Below, piece by piece: positions 1 to 9,709 of a DNA stretch of 64,000 nt. The translations under genes and the position numbers were made by a program. Position 1 is the first letter of the stretch. Each line of letters opens with the position of its first letter. The stretch covers positions 62,001-126,000 of the forward strand of contig NZ_FNQJ01000007.1 of assembly GCF_900107605.1 (NCBI RefSeq), read 5' to 3'. The stretch is from Acidovorax soli. GTDB lineage: Bacteria > Pseudomonadota > Gammaproteobacteria > Burkholderiales > Burkholderiaceae_C. The notes under the pieces are model-generated. The model saw only the letters and a program-made list of their open reading frames with translations. It ran no database searches and was not told the DNA's origin.

Positions 1-692
1 GTGCCAGGGCGCAGCACGGCGCTGACCCAGTAGGGCATCCAGGTGTAGTAAAGGATGGGCTGGCCCTGCTTGAAACGGGCGATGGTGTCGGCGATCAGCG
101 CGGCGTAGCTGCCTTGCTTGTGGCTGATGGAGCCGCCCAGCTGGTAGGCCTTGAGGTGGCGTTCGATGGCCAGCTCGCAGCCCCAGCCGGGATTGCAGCC
201 GGTCAGGTCGGCCTTGCCGTCGCCGTCGGTGTCGAACAACTGGGCGAGCTTGGGGTCCTTGAGCTGGGTGATGTGGGTGATCTGGTACCGCTCGGCGGTC
301 TTCCTGTCGATCAGGTAGCCCTGGGCGGCGTTGTCGGAGTACACGCCCTTGCGGTAGAGCTTGGCATCGCCGCCGCTGTTTTGGTAGAAGTCCGCGTGCA
401 GCAGGTTCCAGTGGGTGGCCATGAAGGTGGCGTCGCCACTGGCGATGGCCAGGTGCTCGGTGGCGGGCTCCAGGTCTTTCATGGGCTGGACGTCATAGCC
501 CAGTTTTTCGAGGGCGCGCGCGACCAGCAGGGTCTGGAAGGCCTCTTCGGCGAGCGAGCTCTTGAGGGGCTGCACGCGCACGCCCTTGCCGGGCAGATTC
601 TGTGCATGGGCGGCGCCTACCAGGCCGATGGCCAGCAGGCTGGTGGCGAGGGCGGTCCTGGCGGCGTGGGCGAAAAGTGTGTGGCTGGTCAT
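1..692 (-). CDS. proX: Glycine betaine/proline ABC transporter substrate-binding protein, ProX-like (C-terminus beyond window)
   Basis: Periplasmic binding protein of the proU-type compatible-solute importer; it delivers glycine betaine or proline betaine to ProW/ProV. The visible N-terminal 230 residues start with a signal peptide (basic start, hydrophobic run, cleavage near AHA-QN) and continue with ProX-like sequence such as MATHWNLLHADFY and the calcium-loop-like DTDGDGKADLTGCNPGWGCE. The ATG at 692 was chosen because it gives the intact signal peptide. It lies 71 bases downstream of proW on the same strand, so it is the third gene of a proVWX operon. The gene runs off the left edge. Family assignment is firm; substrate preference is inferred from the family. 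Confidence 0.9.
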   Translation of the reverse strand, partial: MTSHTLFAHAARTALATSLLAIGLVGAAHAQNLPGKGVRVQPLKSSLAEEAFQTLLVARALEKLGYDVQPMKDLEPATEHLAIASGDATFMATHWNLLHADFYQNSGGDAKLYRKGVYSDNAAQGYLIDRKTAERYQITHITQLKDPKLAQLFDTDGDGKADLTGCNPGWGCELAIERHLKAYQLGGSISHKQGSYAALIADTIARFKQGQPILYYTWMPYWVSAVLRPG

Positions 693-763
693 GGTTGCGG
701 ACTCCTTGAATGGGGATCGGAACAATCGGCGGATGGACTTGGCGGGCCAGGCACGGCCGCCTT

Positions 764-2035
764 CTAGCGGCGCGCTGGTGCCAGCCGGGCCGTGGCCTCG
801 GGCGGCGCCGACGTTGCGGGCGCGCTGGTTGCTGTGGTGGTGGGGGCGGTGGCGCGGCGCAGCAGGCGCCAGGCCATGCCGGCGGGGCCGGTCTGCCACC
901 AATGGCGCACGCCCCGGCGCGGCTGGCCCATGGCCTGGGTGATGCGGTCCAGCATGACGGCCAGCAGCACAATGCCCAGGCCGCCCACGGTGGCCAGGCC
1001 CATGTCCAGGCGGCCAATGCCGCGCAGCACCATCTGGCCCAGCCCGCCCACGGCGATCATCGAGGCGATCACCACCATCGACAGCGACAGCATCAGCGCC
1101 TGGTTGATGCCCGCCATGATGGACGGCAGCGCCAGCGGCAGCTGCACCTTGACCAGCATTTGCCAGGGCGATGCACCGTAGGCCCGCGCGGCCTCGATGA
1201 GGTCGGGGCGCACCTGGCGCAGCCCCAGGTTGGTCAGCCGCACCAGCGGCGGCAGCGCGAACACGATGGTCACGATCACGCCCGGCACGTTGCCAATGCC
1301 AAACAGCATCACCACCGGCACCAGGTACACAAAGGCCGGCGTGGTCTGCATGGCATCCAGAAACGGGCGCATCCAGCGCTGGGCGCGGTCGCTTGCCGCG
1401 AGCACAATGCCCAGCGGCAGACCGATCACGATGCAGAACGCCAGCGAGGTCAATACCAGCGAGAGCGTGACCATGGCATCGGACCAGATGCCCAGCAAGG
1501 CCACCAATAGCAGCGCGGCCACGGTGCCCAGGGCGATGGCGCGGCCCGCGAACTGCCACGCCAGCAGTCCCATCAACGCCACCATGGCCAGCGTGGGCAC
1601 GCTGGTGAGCAGACCTTCCACCCAGGTCAGCGTGCCGTCAATCGGCGCGCGCACGGTCTGGAAGAACGGGCGGAAGTTCTGCACCACCCAGCCCAGACCT
1701 TCGTTGATCCACGCCTGCACGGGCAGGGAGCCGTCCCACAGTGGCCCCGCCTGCCAGGCGTCGGTTGCGGCATCGCTGCCGGCCGATGGGATGGTTGTTG
1801 CTTGCGCCGGGGCATCCAGCCAGCTGCTGTCGGCTGCGGTGGCGGTGTCCGCCGGGGCGGCGCCCCAGGGGTTGGTGCTGTCGGCGGGGGGGGCCAGGGC
1901 AGGCGCATCCAGTGCTGCCGCAGGCTGGTCCCACGGGGTGACGGCCGGACTGGATTCACTGGCCGTCGCCCACGGATCGGTGTCGGCCGGCGGTGGCAGC
2001 GCAGAGGTCTCGGGTGTGGACAGTGCATCGTTCAT
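764..2035 (-). CDS. proW: Glycine betaine/proline ABC transporter permease ProW
   Basis: Inner-membrane permease of the osmoprotectant importer, 423 residues. The core (about residues 100-375) matches E. coli ProW closely as I remember it, including [18 protein letters not shown], the [12 protein letters not shown] coupling loop that contacts the ATPase, and [18 protein letters not shown]. About 95 N-terminal residues are a Pro/Ala-rich tail with repeated DPW, TPW, NPW and SSW motifs; E. coli ProW has a similar tail, so this is a family trait rather than a fusion. The C-terminal 50 residues (Thr/Ala/Pro-rich) are an extra tail. The start overlaps the proV stop as ATGA, indicating translational coupling. 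Confidence 0.95.
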   Translation of the reverse strand: MNDALSTPETSALPPPADTDPWATASESSPAVTPWDQPAAALDAPALAPPADSTNPWGAAPADTATAADSSWLDAPAQATTIPSAGSDAATDAWQAGPLWDGSLPVQAWINEGLGWVVQNFRPFFQTVRAPIDGTLTWVEGLLTSVPTLAMVALMGLLAWQFAGRAIALGTVAALLLVALLGIWSDAMVTLSLVLTSLAFCIVIGLPLGIVLAASDRAQRWMRPFLDAMQTTPAFVYLVPVVMLFGIGNVPGVIVTIVFALPPLVRLTNLGLRQVRPDLIEAARAYGASPWQMLVKVQLPLALPSIMAGINQALMLSLSMVVIASMIAVGGLGQMVLRGIGRLDMGLATVGGLGIVLLAVMLDRITQAMGQPRRGVRHWWQTGPAGMAWRLLRRATAPTTTATSAPATSAPPEATARLAPARR

Positions 2036-3288
2036 GCGAGGCTCCTTTCTGGTGCAAGGATTGCCACGGGGGGTGGCGAGGGCGGAACCGGCGGGGTGTC
2101 GCGGTCCAGAAACTTCAGCAGGGTGGTTTTGCTGACGGCGCCCTGAAAGTGGCCTTGGGGCCCCACCACCGGCAGGGCGCAGGGCGCCTGTGCCACCTGG
2201 CCGAACAGGTCGGCCACGGCCGCGTCGGCGGCAATGGGCTCCACGTTGGGCAGAAAGGCATGCTGCAAGCCCAGCGGCCCCACATGGCCGTCCAGCGCGG
2301 TGCGCAGCGAGTCGGCCGACACGGTGCCCAGGTAGCGCTGCGTGGGGCTGATCACGTAGGCGAAGTCGCCGTCCTGTTCTTCCAGCTGCTTGAGCGCGGC
2401 GCGCGAGCCCCGGTCGCTGTGCTCGGACACCACGGTGAAGCGCTGGCGCGCAATATCGCCCGCCTTGAACACGGCGGCGGCATCCACGCCGCGCACGAAG
2501 CTGCGCACGTAGTCGTTGGCGGGGTTGCGCAAAATATCGTCGGGCGTGCCCACCTGCACCACCTGGCCGTCTTTCATGATGGCGATGCGGTCGCCGATGC
2601 GCATGGCCTCGTCCAGGTCGTGCGAGATGAAGACGATGGTGCGCCGCTTGACCTGCTGCAGGCGCAGCAGCTCGCTTTGCATCTCGGTGCGGATGATGGG
2701 GTCCAGCGCCGAGAAGGCCTCGTCCATGAGCAGGATGGAGGGATCGGACGCCAGCGCGCGCGCCAGGCCCACGCGCTGCTGCATGCCGCCCGAAAGCTCG
2801 TCGGGGTAGCTCGCGCCCCAGCTGGCCAGGCCTACCTGTTCCAGTGCCAGCGCGGCCTGCGCCTGGCGTTCGGCCCGGCCCACGCCCGCCAGTTCCAGGC
2901 CGAGGGCAGTGTTGTCGAGCACGTTCATGTGCGGCATCAGCGCGAACGACTGGAACACCATGCTGATGTCCTTGCGCCGCAGTGCGCGCAGTTGCCGGCT
3001 TGTCAGGCGGCTGATGTCGGTACCGTCCACCAGAATGCGGCCGGCACTGGGTTCGATCAGCAGATTGAGCAGGCGCACCAGGGTGGATTTGCCCGAACCC
3101 GACAAACCCATGACCACGAAGATTTCACCGGCTTCGATGGTGAAAGTGGCGTCGAACACGCCGATCGAGTGGCCGGTGCGCTCCAGAATCTCCTGCTTGC
3201 TGCAGCCCTGGCGAACCAGTTCCAGTGCCTTGTGCGGCGCTTCGCCGAAGATTTTGAATACATGGTCGATGGTGATTTTTTTTGCCAC
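2032..3288 (-). CDS. proV: Glycine betaine/proline ABC transporter ATP-binding protein ProV
   Basis: ATPase of the ProVWX importer, about 418 residues. It has the Walker [10 protein letters not shown], signature [15 protein letters not shown], Walker [14 protein letters not shown] and H-loop [10 protein letters not shown], followed by a C-terminal CBS-domain pair (from about residue 275) of the kind linked to ionic-strength sensing in this family. I placed the start at the GTG at 3288 ([15 protein letters not shown]) because GGGAG lies about 10 bases upstream and this is where the family normally begins; an ATG at 3360 would add 24 unlikely residues. It is first in the operon, with a roughly 370-base leader upstream. 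Confidence 0.93.
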   Translation of the reverse strand: MAKKITIDHVFKIFGEAPHKALELVRQGCSKQEILERTGHSIGVFDATFTIEAGEIFVVMGLSGSGKSTLVRLLNLLIEPSAGRILVDGTDISRLTSRQLRALRRKDISMVFQSFALMPHMNVLDNTALGLELAGVGRAERQAQAALALEQVGLASWGASYPDELSGGMQQRVGLARALASDPSILLMDEAFSALDPIIRTEMQSELLRLQQVKRRTIVFISHDLDEAMRIGDRIAIMKDGQVVQVGTPDDILRNPANDYVRSFVRGVDAAAVFKAGDIARQRFTVVSEHSDRGSRAALKQLEEQDGDFAYVISPTQRYLGTVSADSLRTALDGHVGPLGLQHAFLPNVEPIAADAAVADLFGQVAQAPCALPVVGPQGHFQGAVSKTTLLKFLDRDTPPVPPSPPPVAILAPERSLA

Positions 3289-3657
3289 GCTGGTGGATCT
3301 CCCTCGTTGAACGGATGGAACACAGCCCTGTCGCCATGGGCGAGCAGGTTCGGAGCCCAAGCGAAACCCTGATGCGGCGGCCGACCCCGGCTGCGATCAG
3401 CAGGGGAGGGCAGGAAAAGGAAGAACCCTGGCAAAGCCAGGTCGGCCCGAATGGCACGCAAGGCGGTGCGCAAGGGCCTGAGGGTGTTCCGCGGGAGCCG
3501 GGACAGGGCTCATGGACCACGGCTGCCACCGGGCACAGGCACGGCGGCAGGGCATCAGGGGCGAAACTTCGGCGGGCTGGAGTGACCGCAAGGGCCACGC
3601 CAGCGAGACATTCATCCCGGGTTCGGGTGAATTACCTGCGTTGCAGGTGGTTAATCA
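3289..3657 (-). other. Long untranslated leader of proVWX; no convincing gene
   Basis: If transcription starts near 3658, about 370 bases lie between the promoter and the proV start. Short open frames exist on both strands here, but none has a ribosome site or a recognisable product. The segment is GC-rich with several possible local hairpins. I see no known riboswitch signature. It may hold osmotic control of proV expression, but that is inference only. Confidence 0.4.
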
Positions 3658-3699
3658 GCCTTGAAGTATATGAATTTGGTGTTTTTGAGTCAAAACACC
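3658..3699 (-). promoter_or_regulatory. Sigma-70 promoter of proVWX with overlapping inverted repeat
   Basis: Reading the minus strand, TTGACT (3693-3688) and TATACT (3670-3665) are separated by exactly 17 bases, a near-consensus sigma-70 promoter pointing at proV, with a start expected near 3658. A perfect inverted repeat with 8-base arms (3678-3685 and 3692-3699, GGTGTTTT/AAAACACC, 6-base loop) covers the -35 hexamer, so a regulator binding there would affect initiation. The protein that binds it is unknown. Confidence 0.65.
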
Positions 3700-3800
3700 G
3701 GTTATTTTCAATGTGATAATCGCGAGCGCGGGCACAAACCGATGAGCGCCCCCGCATGCCCCGGGATATCGGTCGGCCCTTTCCGTTATAGGTGTCCTGG

Positions 3801-3850
3801 TGCTATTAAAAAAATAGCTGCCAGCGCTTTATCTATAGACGCTGGCAGCC
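3801..3850. repeat. Comamonadaceae-type hairpin repeat, likely yqhA terminator
   Basis: Two adjacent hairpins: a 6-base stem 3802-3807/3813-3818 (GCTATT/AATAGC) and a perfect 10-base stem 3817-3826/3840-3849 (GCTGCCAGCG/CGCTGGCAGC). Read on the minus strand, the long stem is followed by TATTTTTTT, so it can end transcripts from the YqhA-family gene immediately upstream. The core CAGCGCTTTAT-n-TATA recurs near 26970, so this is a dispersed element. Confidence 0.7.
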
Positions 3851-3871
3851 GATTGCATTCAAGGCCAGAAT

Positions 3872-4471
3872 TTAATGCCTGTCGTGGCTGCTGTTGAGCA
3901 GCTTGTCGGTGTAGGCAATGGCCAGTGCGCTGGCCAGGAAGACCACATGGATGATGGTCTGCCACATCAGCACCTTCACGTCGTAATTGGCGGCGTTGAT
4001 GAAGGTCTTGAGCAGGTGGATGGAGCTGATGCCGATGATCGACAGACCCAGTTTCACCTTCAGCACCGAGGCATTCACATGTCCCAGCCATTCGGGCTGA
4101 TCGGGGTGGTCGTCCAGGCCCAGCCGGCTCACAAAGGTTTCATAGCCGCCCACGATCACCATGATGAGCAGGTTGGAGATCATCACCACGTCGATCAGCG
4201 CCAGCACGACGAGCATGATCACGGTTTCGTTCAGTGCGGTGATCTGCACCTCGGGCTTGTAGCCGATGCTGGTGATCAGCGCCTGCAGCGCCGTCTGGCT
4301 GCCGAACACGGCCTCGACCAGGTGCCACAGTTCCAGCAGGAAATGCCATACGTACACGGCCTGCGCCGCAATCAGCCCGAGGTAAAGCGGCAACTGCAGC
4401 CAGCGGCTGGCAAAGATCAGCGCGGGCAGCGGACGCAGGGGAGACGGGGCTTTGGGCGTGGGCGTGGACAT
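3872..4471 (-). CDS. YqhA/UPF0114 family inner-membrane protein
   Basis: A 199-residue integral membrane protein of the UPF0114 (YqhA) family, whose role is not established. It has four hydrophobic segments (around residues 16-45, 70-100, 130-155 and 170-190) and family stretches such as [38 protein letters not shown] and [17 protein letters not shown] chose the ATG at 4471 (MSTPTPKAP), since the upstream extension lies in the acs promoter region and has no membrane-protein character. It is transcribed divergently from acs and ends in a repeat hairpin that probably serves as terminator. Confidence 0.85.
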   Translation of the reverse strand: MSTPTPKAPSPLRPLPALIFASRWLQLPLYLGLIAAQAVYVWHFLLELWHLVEAVFGSQTALQALITSIGYKPEVQITALNETVIMLVVLALIDVVMISNLLIMVIVGGYETFVSRLGLDDHPDQPEWLGHVNASVLKVKLGLSIIGISSIHLLKTFINAANYDVKVLMWQTIIHVVFLASALAIAYTDKLLNSSHDRH

Positions 4472-4613
4472 GAAGGCCTGTGCAGGAAATGAAATGAGGC
4501 CAGATTTTAGGTGGTGCACGGGTGCACAGGCTGTAAGCTGAAGTCCGTCAGTGGCTTGTAAGTGGGGTGGCAGACAGTACCGCCCAGTTCCATCAGACCC
4601 AGGAGACAACACC

Positions 4614-6598
<1,985 letters not shown>

Positions 6599-6608
<10 letters not shown>

Positions 6609-6758
6609 TCCAGAAGGCGCCGCAAGGCGCCGGCGCGTAGCGCTTGCCGGATTCGGGGTCACTCATATCGCGCAGCGATGTGATGCGACCACAAAATCCT
6701 CGCCGTTCGGTCGCTGCGCATCATCGAAGCGGCTGACCCATTGATCCAGAAGGCGCCG
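6599..6758. repeat. Direct repeat of the acs 3' end
   Basis: A 24-base sequence covering the acs stop codon (6599-6622) recurs at 6735-6758 with one mismatch; the shared core is TTGATCCAGAAGGCGCCG. The 309-base gap from 6609 to 6917 otherwise holds GC-rich sequence with several GGCGCC palindromes and no gene that I can support. It looks like a local duplication, not a mobile element. Confidence 0.6.
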
Positions 6759-6917
6759 GCACGCGGCGCTTCAGCAAACCCCTCCAGTCCTGCGACGACA
6801 GCACATTGCCGGTCGCTTCGAGGTTTCCGGCGCGGGTGGTGCAGCCATGAGGTACAACACGGCATCTGCTCCCCCGCGATCCCGGCTGGGGCGGCACTTG
6901 TCCCAAGGAGTACCCCC

Positions 6918-7385
6918 ATGCAAATGCGATCGACCATCCTGCTTTTTATCGTGCTGGCCATCGCTGCCCTGGCCGCCCTGAATTGGGGGCTGCTGGCAGC
7001 TTCCACGCAGGTGTCATTGGGGTTGATGACCTTTGAGGCCCCTTTGGGCTTGCTCATGCTGGGCCTCACCACCCTGCTGGGCGTGTTCGGTGTGGCCTAC
7101 GTGCTTTCCCTGCAGGGCTCGGTGCTGATGGAAGCGCGTCGCCACTCCAAGGAGATGCAGGCCCAGCGCGAACTGGCCGACAAGGCCGAAGCGTCGCGTT
7201 TCACCGAGCTGCGCAGCTTCCTGGAGGCACAGCATTTGAAATCCCATGCGGATATGCTGGCACGCCTGGACGGCCTGGAGTCGCATTTGATGGCAAGGGC
7301 CGAAGAATCCGACAACACCACGGCTGCCTGCGTGGGCCAGCTGGAACATCAACTGCGGGGGCGTCCCGGCACCAGCGTTGTCTGA
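6918..7385 (+). CDS. Small two-helix membrane protein with cytoplasmic coiled coil (LapA/DUF1049-like)
   Basis: A 155-residue protein of unknown function. Two transmembrane helices (about residues 5-27 and 42-66) form a hairpin, followed by a charged, probably coiled-coil tail (MEARRHSKEMQAQRELADKAEASRF onward). The arrangement resembles LapA/DUF1049 membrane-hairpin proteins, but I do not see a decisive motif. The start at 6918 is set by AAGGAG at 6905-6910, well placed before ATG; a longer frame from 6741 lacks a ribosome site and begins inside the repeat. It is convergent with the cytochrome c gene. Confidence 0.7.
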   Translation: MQMRSTILLFIVLAIAALAALNWGLLAASTQVSLGLMTFEAPLGLLMLGLTTLLGVFGVAYVLSLQGSVLMEARRHSKEMQAQRELADKAEASRFTELRSFLEAQHLKSHADMLARLDGLESHLMARAEESDNTTAACVGQLEHQLRGRPGTSVV

Positions 7386-7453
7386 CATGGTGCGCGACGC
7401 GCGTTGTGCGCCGCAAAAACGTGGCGATGGGTGCGTGTGCTACCCAAAACAAT

Positions 7454-7482
7454 GGCCGCGCTTTCCATGGAAAGGCGCGGCC
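7454..7482 (-). terminator. Hairpin between convergent genes, terminator of the cytochrome c gene
   Basis: Arms 7454-7466 (GGCCGCGCTTTCC) and 7469-7482 pair with a single bulge. On the minus strand the stem is followed by ATTGTTTTG, a moderate T-run, which suits termination of the cytochrome c transcript; it may also stop transcripts from the other side. Confidence 0.55.
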
Positions 7483-7525
7483 AGAGGATGCAAAGCGTTC
7501 GGCTTCGCAGCGGGAATGGGTCGAA

Positions 7526-7831
7526 TTACTTCTGCGTCAGAACCCAGGCGGCCAGCTTCTTGGCGTCTGCTTCATTGACCTGGGTATTGGCAGGCATGGG
7601 AACCGGACCCCACACGCCAGAGCCACCCTTGATGATCTTGGCTGCCAGCTTGTCCGCAGCGTCCTTCTGGCCGGCGTACTTGGCGGCCACGTCCTTGTAG
7701 GAAGGGCCAACCATCTTCTTGTCAACAGCGTGGCAGGCCATGCAGTTCTTCGAGGTGGCCAGTGCCAGATCGGCCATTGCGGGAGCTGCCACCGACAGTG
7801 TCATGGCAAGAGTGATCAGGGTACGCTTCAT
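7526..7831 (-). CDS. Small class I monohaem cytochrome c (c551/c552 type)
   Basis: A 101-residue periplasmic electron carrier. A signal peptide (cleavage near AMA-DL, residue 20) precedes a single haem site CMACH (Cys30, Cys33, His34). The methionine axial ligand is probably in GPVPMPAN near residue 79. Size and the ending KKLAAWVLTQK fit the cytochrome c551 family, which donates electrons to terminal oxidases or nitrite reductase. The ribosome site GAGGAAA precedes the ATG. It is monocistronic; a cbb3 oxidase encoded in the same window is a plausible acceptor, but that link is inference. Confidence 0.9.
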   Translation of the reverse strand: MKRTLITLAMTLSVAAPAMADLALATSKNCMACHAVDKKMVGPSYKDVAAKYAGQKDAADKLAAKIIKGGSGVWGPVPMPANTQVNEADAKKLAAWVLTQK

Positions 7832-7947
7832 GGTGGGGTTTCCTCTGGTTGAGTTACAGTGCTTTCAACGAAATTGTAGTGATTCGGGTTGACATTTCCA
7901 TGCCTTTTGTCAATTCATTCATCGGATTTGTGTTTTTGGAGTTCATC

Positions 7948-8190
7948 ATGTACCTGTTAGGCCTGGGGCTCTTCCTGGCGTTGTTGAAGTACCTCGAAAT
8001 CGGGCCGGTGGCCGCGTGGTCGTGGTGGTGGGTGCTGTCACCGTTTGCCATCACAGCCCTGTGGTGGGCCTGGGCTGACGCCACGGGTTACACGAAACGC
8101 AAGGCCATGGAGAAGATGGACCAGCGCAAGCAAGACCGCATCAACAAGCACAAGGAAGCGCTGGGGATCCAGCCGCGCAAGCCGCGCTGA
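7948..8190 (+). CDS. Small Trp-rich membrane protein (TIGR04438-like)
   Basis: An 80-residue protein with one or two membrane helices rich in tryptophan (AAWSWWWVLSPFAITALWWAW) and a basic tail ending KEALGIQPRKPR. This matches the small Trp-rich protein family found in betaproteobacteria, whose function is unknown. I chose the ATG at 7948 because GGAG lies 7 bases upstream and homologues begin MYLLG; the frame is open further upstream to 7849. It is followed at once by a strong terminator, so it is a single-gene unit, divergent from the cytochrome gene. Confidence 0.8.
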   Translation: MYLLGLGLFLALLKYLEIGPVAAWSWWWVLSPFAITALWWAWADATGYTKRKAMEKMDQRKQDRINKHKEALGIQPRKPR

Positions 8191-8207
8191 CGCTACCGGT
8201 CGCAGCT

Positions 8208-8244
8208 AAAACGCCCGGGGACAAGGGGGGGCCGCGGGCGTTTT
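8208..8244 (+). terminator. Rho-independent terminator
   Basis: A perfect 10-base stem (8208-8217 with 8235-8244, AAAACGCCCG/CGGGCGTTTT) closes a GC-rich loop, with further Ts after it. It terminates the small Trp-rich gene and, since it is A/T-flanked on both sides, could also serve the convergent efflux operon. Confidence 0.85.
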
Positions 8245-8266
8245 TCGTTTGAGCGGCTGTTGAGGC

Positions 8267-9709
8267 TCAATCCACCATGCTATCGGCCAACACACCGCCT
8301 CCGAGGGCTTGGTAGAGCGCCACGGCGTCGCCCAGCAGGGTGCCGCGTGCCGCGACATGCGCGGCACGCGCCTGCAGCCAGGACTGCTCGGCTGCCAGTG
8401 CGGCGGGCTGGGCGCTATAGCCGTGGCGCAGTTGGGACTGGGTGAGATCCCTCGTGGTCAGGCTGACCGTCTCGCTTTCCTCGGCCATGCGCAACGCCCG
8501 CGCATCCGTATCGAGTGCATAGAGCGTGTTGGCCACGTCCTGGAAGGCCGAGAGCACGGCGCCGCGGTATTTGGCGGCAGCCGCATCGAGTCCGGCTTCG
8601 GCCGCGCGTTGGTGCGCCTGTAGCGAGCCCCCAGCGAAAAGCGGCTGCAGCAGGTTGGCGCCGAGCCCCCAGGTGGTGTTGCCGGCCGCGAACATGCGGT
8701 CGAAGCTCGTGGCTCCGCCACCAAGGGCCGCCGTAATGGACAGTTGCGGCAGCCGCGCCGCCTGGGCTATGCCGATGGCGGCGCTTGCCTGCTGCACGTC
8801 GGTCTCGGCGGCACGCACGTCGGGTCGCTGCTCCACGAGCGCAGAGGCCACTGTCTGGGGCAGCTCGGGCAGCGTGAACGCCGAAAGGTGGGGCACCATG
8901 GGCGCCGCGTCGGGCGTGCGGCCAGCGAGCGTGGCCAGCAGGTTGCGTGTCTGCTCCAACTGCTTGCGCAGTGGCGGCAGGGCCTGTTGAAGCTGGACCA
9001 GCAGCGTCTGCTGTGTGGCCACGTCGAGCCCGCTCGCGTAGCCGTTGCGCTGCTGCAGCCGCATGTGCCGCAGCTGTTCCTGGGCGGCCAAGATGGCCTG
9101 CTCGATGAGTGCGCTCTGCTCGGCGAACATCGCAGCCTGGAGCATCCCGCCCGTCACATTGCTCGCAAGTGTGAGCCGCGCGGCCTGCAGCTGCAGCCGC
9201 TGGCTTTCCTCGGCCGCTTGCAGGCCTTCGACCTGGCGGCGGTTGCTGCCGAAGATGTCGGGTGTGTAGCTTACGCTCAGCTGCGCCGTGTGGTAGGTGT
9301 AGAGGGTGTCGCCGCTGTTGAGCGGGGGCGACAGCGACTGGCCCACGTTCTGGCGCGTGCGGCTATAGCTGGCCTGCACTGTGGGGTAGAAGAAGCCGCG
9401 TTGGGCGATGGTGTTCTGGCGCACTGCGCGCAGGGTGGCCTGCGCTGCCTCGATGGTGGGACTGTGATCCAGGGCCTCTTGCACCAGGTCATCGAGTTCG
9501 CGCGAGCCGAAGGCTTTCCACCACTGGCGTTGCACGGGCCCCGCCGTGCCGGCCGTGGCCAGGGGTTCGCGGGTGAGCGTATGGGGCGCGGGCACAGAGG
9601 GCCGCACATAGTCGGGGCCCACGGCGCAGCCCGTGGTGGCCAGGGCCGACAGGCCCAGCAGGCCAATGAACAGGCGCCTGTCCGGCGATTTCAGATTACG
9701 CGTGCGCAC
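8267..9709 (-). CDS. Outer-membrane efflux lipoprotein, NodT/OprM family
   Basis: Outer-membrane channel of the tripartite RND pump encoded just upstream, about 480 residues. A lipoprotein signal ends at Cys28 (ATTGC-AVGPDYVRP, and CAVGPDY is typical of this family), followed by two TolC-type repeats. The GTG at 9709 is preferred over an upstream ATG at 9730 because GGAGG lies 5 bases before it; this gives a 14-base overlap with the end of the RND gene, implying translational coupling. It is the last gene of the efflux block and faces the terminator near 8220. Confidence 0.9.
   Translation of the reverse strand: MRTRNLKSPDRRLFIGLLGLSALATTGCAVGPDYVRPSVPAPHTLTREPLATAGTAGPVQRQWWKAFGSRELDDLVQEALDHSPTIEAAQATLRAVRQNTIAQRGFFYPTVQASYSRTRQNVGQSLSPPLNSGDTLYTYHTAQLSVSYTPDIFGSNRRQVEGLQAAEESQRLQLQAARLTLASNVTGGMLQAAMFAEQSALIEQAILAAQEQLRHMRLQQRNGYASGLDVATQQTLLVQLQQALPPLRKQLEQTRNLLATLAGRTPDAAPMVPHLSAFTLPELPQTVASALVEQRPDVRAAETDVQQASAAIGIAQAARLPQLSITAALGGGATSFDRMFAAGNTTWGLGANLLQPLFAGGSLQAHQRAAEAGLDAAAAKYRGAVLSAFQDVANTLYALDTDARALRMAEESETVSLTTRDLTQSQLRHGYSAQPAALAAEQSWLQARAAHVAARGTLLGDAVALYQALGGGVLADSMVD

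Noticed and set aside
3397-3615. 72-codon frame in the proVWX leader
   Set aside because: No ribosome site and Pro/Ala/Arg-rich shadow-like composition; it could only be a leader peptide on very weak grounds.
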